Shown one piece after another: positions 59,863 to 64,000 of a DNA stretch of 64,000 bases. Origin of the DNA: Emiliania huxleyi CCMP1516 (Eukaryota > Haptophyta > Isochrysidales > Noelaerhabdaceae); assembly GCF_000372725.1 (NCBI RefSeq), contig NW_005201080.1:70872-134871 (forward strand). The letters run 5' to 3'. The position numbers were made by a program, and so were the translations under genes. Position 1 is the first letter of the stretch, and every line of letters begins with the position of its first letter. The notes under the pieces are model-generated. The model made no database searches. It saw only the letters and a program-made list of their open reading frames with translations, and was not told where the DNA came from.

Positions 59863-60654
59863 TCAATAAGGCTTGATTGATCCCAGCTCGAGCACCGCCA
59901 GCACCGCCAAGAGACCAATGCCGCCGTGCGCAGGTCTCAGATTGACCCCGCTCTGGTGCAAACCCTCCAGACTCTCCGCGATGCTGCGGCCACAGAGGTG
60001 CCCCGCAACCAGGAGCACGCAGGTCGCCGCAAGCACGCAAACGGCCACGAGGAGGTATCCGGCCAACCCGAAGGAGAGGCCGGCCAGTGTGCGGAGGGCC
60101 AGCGGTAGCGCCAAGTGCGCCGCTTGCGGCAAGCTGGCAAACTTTTTGACGAGCGGCATGCGCCGTTCTCCCGCTTGCTCGGAGAATGCAGAGAGCGCCA
60201 TCAGACCAAAGCATAGTCCGGCTCCCACATGCAGCGGAATGGCAGCCAACCAACTTGGCTTCGCGATGGACGCTACCGCCGCCGCCACTCCATTGCATGC
60301 ACCCGCGGATCCAACGGCTCGGCCTTCGATTGCAGTCCCGCTGAGGGCGAGGGCCATTCCCAGCACGAGCGATGCCGCACACCGGGGCAGAGCGGCGAGG
60401 AGCGTGACGATCCATAATGTTGGAGAGTCCAAGCCAAAGAGAAGGTTGCTGCTCGCCCCCTTGGCGGCTCCGGCGACGGACTCTGCGCTCCCTGCGGGCA
60501 TCCAAAAGTAGCCCACGACGATGAGGCCGACAGTGACGGCAGCTATCACGCCTGCCTTCGCGAGCTCTTTCTTGCTCACCTTTTTGGTCCCGCCTGAAAC
60601 GAGGGGCACCTCGAGCGTGGGTTTGCTGTGGAAAGGGTTGGAGAACTTGGGCAT
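59863..60654 (-). CDS. Multi-pass membrane protein, unknown family, 263 aa
   Basis: I start at MPKFSNPFHSKPTLEV (60654); the frame is open to 60978 but the added 108 residues lack any domain character. After a basic cytosolic start (GGTKKVSKKELAKAG), hydrophobic helices lie at residues about 34-52 (GVIAAVTVGLIVVGYFW), 78-105, 130-150 and 165-205, with a last one near the C-terminus (GGIGLLAVLAVLELG). About six membrane spans. Small residues (Ala/Gly) line the helices. No transporter or enzyme signature recognised. Confidence 0.65.
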   Translation of the reverse strand: MPKFSNPFHSKPTLEVPLVSGGTKKVSKKELAKAGVIAAVTVGLIVVGYFWMPAGSAESVAGAAKGASSNLLFGLDSPTLWIVTLLAALPRCAASLVLGMALALSGTAIEGRAVGSAGACNGVAAAVASIAKPSWLAAIPLHVGAGLCFGLMALSAFSEQAGERRMPLVKKFASLPQAAHLALPLALRTLAGLSFGLAGYLLVAVCVLAATCVLLVAGHLCGRSIAESLEGLHQSGVNLRPAHGGIGLLAVLAVLELGSIKPY

Positions 60655-61204
60655 CGATGTTGTGCTCAGGCTCGCTGCTCCGCGCGCCCGACGACCGCAA
60701 GGCAAACTCGCGCGTCCGTTCGTTCGGCTGTATTGCCTTGCGGTTTTTTCCAAGCGTGATTTTGTGAAAATGTGTGCCAAATTAATGTGGAGAGAGACTT
60801 TCTCTCCGTCTCTCTCACACAACAATGTCTGCAGAATGTATGTAGGATATCCTCCATCCAGTAAGCTAAAAGTACGTACATTTGTGTGTCTCTGTCTGCT
60901 CGAGCCTCTGCTTGGTCCCGTGGTGCGTGGTCGGTCGGCCCATCTTCTTGGAGAGAGAGAGATTTTTAGCAATACCAAACAACTCTAGTTGTCTTCTTGG
61001 TCCCGTGGACGACCCATCTTCTCTCCCCGGCTTTATGCGGGAGAGACTTCCGCGTCGTTTACGCGGCGGTAGGTAGGTGATCTGTGATCTGTGAGGGCCC
61101 GCCCGCACGAGCGAGGCGGTCGAGTGAGCTCCATCTCTTTTCTATTTGAAAGGGTTCCGTGTTGTAATTTGTTTTTTCTCTGCCGGTGTCAAAAAAAAAC
61201 GACA
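60655..61204. other. Divergent promoter region
   Basis: Lies between the membrane-protein and Rpp21 starts. It contains the block shared with 55339 (at 61071) and a GTTTTTTCTCTGCCGGTGTC plus A9 leader just before the ATG at 61205. Confidence 0.5.
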
Positions 61205-61753
61205 ATGGCAGCGGCGGCTGCGGCGGCGGCCGCCTCTGCCTCGGCCGCCTCGGCGGCGGACGATGCGGCGGCCGATAAGTCGGCAAACACGGCCCGGCTG
61301 CGCTTCCTCCTGCAGAGTGCTCACGCGCACGCGTCGACGGCGCCGGAGCTCTCTCGGCATCTCGTGCTCGAGCTGCTGCGGCTCGCGCGAGGTGCAAACA
61401 TGAAGCTACCGCAGCGGCTCCACCAGCGGCTCTGCGGCGACTGCGGCTCAATCCTCGTGCCTGGCGTCAACGCGCATGCCGCTGTGCGCTCACGGCCGCG
61501 CAAGCCGGCGGCGCGGCGGCGCCGCCTGCACGTGCAGTGTCTGTGGTGCGATCAAACGCAGGAGCATGCGCTGCCCGCTAGGAACAGCGCGCGCTCGGCG
61601 TCTCAGGCGTCAGGTGCGTCCGCGCGTGCCCCCACCGCCCGCTCACGGCGCGGCCAGGCGAGAGGCGCGGCCCCGGCGCCACCGCTGGCGGGCAGCACGG
61701 CGGAAGGGTCGGCGAGCGGCCTCTTCGGCTTTGACTTTGTGCCAGTGCAATGA
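61205..61753 (+). CDS. RPP21: RNase P/MRP protein subunit Rpp21/Rpr2
   Basis: 182 residues from MAAAAAAAAA (61205). An Ala-rich start is followed by helices (ARLRFLLQSAHAHA, LSRHLVLELLRLARGANMKL) and the zinc ribbon: CGDCGSILVPG, then CLWCDQTQEHALP, giving four Cys as CxxC...CxxC. This is the Rpr2/Snm1/Rpp21 family, a subunit that binds the catalytic RNA of RNase P (tRNA 5' processing). The last 60 residues are low-complexity, with a short aromatic end (GLFGFDFVPV). No intron needed. Confidence 0.85.
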   Translation: MAAAAAAAAASASAASAADDAAADKSANTARLRFLLQSAHAHASTAPELSRHLVLELLRLARGANMKLPQRLHQRLCGDCGSILVPGVNAHAAVRSRPRKPAARRRRLHVQCLWCDQTQEHALPARNSARSASQASGASARAPTARSRRGQARGAAPAPPLAGSTAEGSASGLFGFDFVPVQ

Positions 61754-61908
61754 TGACTGTCGACTCATAGCTGTGAGCTGGGAGCTGTGCAGAGCTGTGA
61801 GTCGGGGGCGAGTGGTGGATAGAGGCTGGAGCTGTCGCGCGTCGGTGACGGTGTGTGTGCGGTGTACCCCGGTGCGACGTGCGTACCTAAACTAAGGGGG
61901 TGCAGAGC

Positions 61909-61911
<3 letters not shown>

Positions 61912-61939
<28 letters not shown>

Positions 61940-61940
61940 G
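61912..61940 (+). repeat. CAG trinucleotide repeat
   Basis: About nine GCA/CAG units in the non-coding spacer after Rpp21. Confidence 0.9.
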
Positions 61941-61994
61941 GGGCAGGGAGGAGGAGGATCTTGAAGGACGGCGCTCAGGAATTCTCTTCCCGGT

Positions 61995-62115
61995 AAAAAG
62001 AAAGAAAGAAAACAGCCAACCCAAGGGAGGGATGGGAGGACGGCACGCCGCCACCACACAGGGATTTTAAGGAGAGGTGTGTGGTGCGCTAGCCGTCGCC
62101 CACCCTAGGGAGTCT
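61995..62115 (+). repeat. Gene-proximal repeat (GGGATGGGAGGACGGCAC family)
   Basis: AAAGAAAGAAAACAGCCAAC, CCAAGGGAGGGATGGGAGGA, GGCACGCCGCCACCACACAG, AAGGAGAGG and GCTAGCCGTCGCCCACCCTA. The longest copy with 48440-48575. It ends 92 bp before the desaturase gene, same direction. Confidence 0.85.
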
Positions 62116-62207
62116 GCCTCTTCGTATCTCTTTTCGCAGTCTCTCGCCGCTTCTCGCTGCAACCTTCATGCCACCTCGCGGCCGGCCCACTCTCGTCGTT
62201 CTCTCCC

Positions 62208-63654
62208 TTGTCACTTCCTCCGCTGTCGCGTCGTTCTCTTCTGCCTCGTCCTGCGACGCCGCCGCCTGCCGGAGCCGTTGTGAAATTCTCTTCCGACGGC
62301 GACCCGCACCTCCGACCTTGGCCGCCGCCGCGAATGCCCAGCACTCCACTGCTGCAGGTCCTCCTCGGACCTGCGCTCTTGCACGCGGGCATCGCGCCCG
62401 AGACACTTTCCTTCGTTTTTGGCAGCGAGGGATCCCTCCTCTCGGATCTGTGCGGGCGGCTCGTCTGCTGGTGCGCCTTTTATGCGCTGATCCACATCTT
62501 CTACCACATCTTTGCTCCGGGCGTTCGGGCCTTCTGCGAGAGGTGGTACCCCGACGCACCGACGAGTGCCGTGCCGCAGAAGCTGGTCGACAATATGATC
62601 GAGGCGCGCGCTCTCAAGCCGCGAAGCCCACCGCCCGCACCCGCCGCCCGGCGCCGGCGTCATAGAGAGCCGAGCCGTAGCTCGCCGCCGGCAGGTGTCG
62701 CACGCGGCCTTCCCGCTGTACGTGACGGTGCCGCTGCTGACCGACTTCTTCCAGGTGAAGGGCTGGTCGCAGGCGTGCGGTGGCATCGACGACTGCGGCG
62801 GGCCGGCGCGTGCGCTGCTCGGCTGCGCCGCCTACTTTCTGCTGCTCGAGTTCATCATCTTCGTGGACCACTACTACCTGCTGCACAAGTGGAGCGTGGG
62901 GAAGCGGCTCGGCCAGCACGCCTTCCACCACGTGTACAAGTGCGCCGCTCGCACCGCCGCCGCGCGTAACCAAAGGGCCGGCCTGCGACGCCCGCGCACG
63001 CGCCCACCGCGCGCCACACCGTGCAGGTACGCCGACCAGCTGAACGCGTACTCTGGGTACTCGTTCGCGCCGCAGGACGGTGCGCCGCGGCCGGAGGGCG
63101 GCGCGCGCCTGGCCGGGGCAGCTGCGTCTGCTGACGCGCCGCCCCGCCCGCTGCTGCAGGCTGGTCGCAGGGGATGGCTCTGCCGCTCGCGACGCTGCTG
63201 GTGCCTGTGCCGATCGGGTTCGTGTACCTGATGGAGGTGCTCACGGGGCTGTGGACGCTCTACATCCACACCGACCTCTTCCCGCTGCCCTGGCCCTTCA
63301 TGGGATGCGACTACCACTACATCCACCACCGATACAACTGGCGCGCGCACCACGCCCGCACCCCCCCTCCTCGCCGCCGCCGCCCGCGGCACACGCCCCC
63401 CGCCCCCTCCCTCTCCGCCCCTCCCCCCCAGGTACAACTTTGGCTTCATGACTCTCCTCTTCGACTCCCTCTTCCGCACCGTCAAGCACCCGCGGCACGA
63501 CGCTCTCGCCCTCTCGCGCGGCGAGCTGCCGATGCCAAAGCTCGACCTGCTCCGCTCCGCAGAGCTCTCCTCGGCCATCCTCGCAAAGAGGGGACGTGAG
63601 GCGCTGCAGAGCGACGACGCGAGCGAGAGCGCCGCGGCGCGCAAGGCCGAGTAG
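62208..63654 (+). CDS. Sterol C5-desaturase-like (fatty acid hydroxylase superfamily)
   Basis: Five exons: 62208-62603, 62695-62939, 63027-63079, 63160-63340, 63432-63654; 365 residues. Introns 62604 and 63341 have GC donors. The di-iron His clusters are HYYLLH (HX4H, where HX3H is usual), QHAFHH (HX2HH) and YHYIHH (HX2HH), with IHTDL between. Junctions rebuild YK+YADQLNAYSGYSFAPQDG+WSQGMAL and HHRYNW+YNFGFMTLLFDSLFRT, which parallel plant C5-desaturase (STE1/DWF7). The enzyme would introduce the C5 double bond of sterols in the ER. Several hydrophobic spans lie before the first His box. The start at 62208 is uncertain; MPSTPLLQVLL (62334) is an alternative. A related hydroxylase is possible given the altered first box. 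Confidence 0.85.
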
Positions 63655-64000
63655 CGGCCGGGCGCGAGTGCGCCCGCGACTGTGCCTCAGGCCTTCTGAT
63701 CTGCATCTGGTATGACCAGCCTCAGCTGTTTCACCCCCCGCGCGCGCAGCATGTACACCGCTGCGCGTTTGTTGGGTAGAGTTACGCGTCAACAGTGCCA
63801 TGCCCGAGTGCAAAGAAAAGAAAGAAAACAGACACCCCAAGCGCCAAGGGAGGGATGGGAGGACGCGGCACGCCGCCACCACGAGTGCATGCCCGCCCAC
63901 ACTTCAGCAACGCTTTCTTTCTCCATGTTTTCTCGCTGCAGCCTGCCAGCAGCGGGCGTGCGGTTAAAGCATAAAGGCGGAAAGAATTTAAGAGAAAACA
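63655..64000. other. 3' flank with another gene-proximal-type repeat
   Basis: A copy of the GGGATGGGAGGACGGCAC family lies at 63809-63885 (AAAGAAAACAGACACCCCAA, then GGCACGCCGCCACCAC). If the pattern holds, a plus-strand gene should start just beyond the window. Confidence 0.6.

Overview
The window is nuclear DNA of a unicellular eukaryotic alga, most likely a haptophyte (this assignment is inference). The reasons are very GC-rich coding DNA, compact spliced genes with short introns, many introns that only work with a GC donor instead of GT, an extracellular protein with Ser-Pro-Pro-Pro-Pro linkers, an LRRC46-like (flagellar) protein, and a landscape full of short repeats and non-autonomous elements. 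There is no bacterial-style operon. Two runs of N (11646-11745 and 50557-51220) show this is a draft assembly, so single-base frameshifts may be sequence errors.

Layout. 1-10.9 kb: two copies of a Cys-containing helical-repeat protein in opposite orientation (1-1347 plus, 8622-10912 minus) share a nearly identical 812-bp inverted duplication; between them lie a spliced UPF0301/AlgH-family gene (2678-4798) and a tiny membrane protein (5357-5569). 10.9-13.6 kb: repeats, including a TIR element with TA flanks and a nested inverted-repeat structure. 13.6-20 kb: an endonuclease/exonuclease/phosphatase (TDP2-like), a glycosyltransferase-2 fused to a DOT1-like methyltransferase (16279-18319), and a frameshifted TatD nuclease. 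20-23.5 kb: an 881-bp TIR element inserted in an older repeat, an unknown ORF and a mobile-element remnant. 23.5-33.6 kb: a Pro-rich membrane protein, a large unknown multi-exon membrane protein, and the nucleoporin Nup155. 34-44.8 kb: LRRC46-like protein, MscL-type channel, cytosolic Phe-tRNA synthetase beta subunit, a SURP/CHERP-like splicing protein bracketed by a 0.55-kb inverted repeat, a DATPV-repeat membrane protein and a MOSC protein. 45-56 kb: a second copy of the 881-bp element, a lectin-like/BTB/BACK protein, a large two-domain SPPPP extracellular protein and a phosphatidylinositol-synthase-like enzyme. 56.6-64 kb: ESS2 splicing factor, a multi-pass membrane protein, RNase P/MRP Rpp21/Rpr2 protein and a sterol C5-desaturase-like enzyme.

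The genes are housekeeping and structural and do not form one pathway; RNA processing (ESS2, CHERP-like, Rpp21), lipid/sterol synthesis (PI synthase, C5-desaturase) and the cell surface recur. The most unusual material is the mobile DNA: a 96-bp AT-rich intron in NUP155 bordered by an 11-bp direct repeat that also supplies its GC and AG splice sites (an introner-like insertion), a second intron with a 9-bp repeat in the Phe-tRNA synthetase gene, an 881-bp TIR element with perfect 8-bp target duplications at both sites, and short repeat families found again and again just upstream of start codons. The glycosyltransferase-DOT1-like fusion is the most unusual protein architecture.
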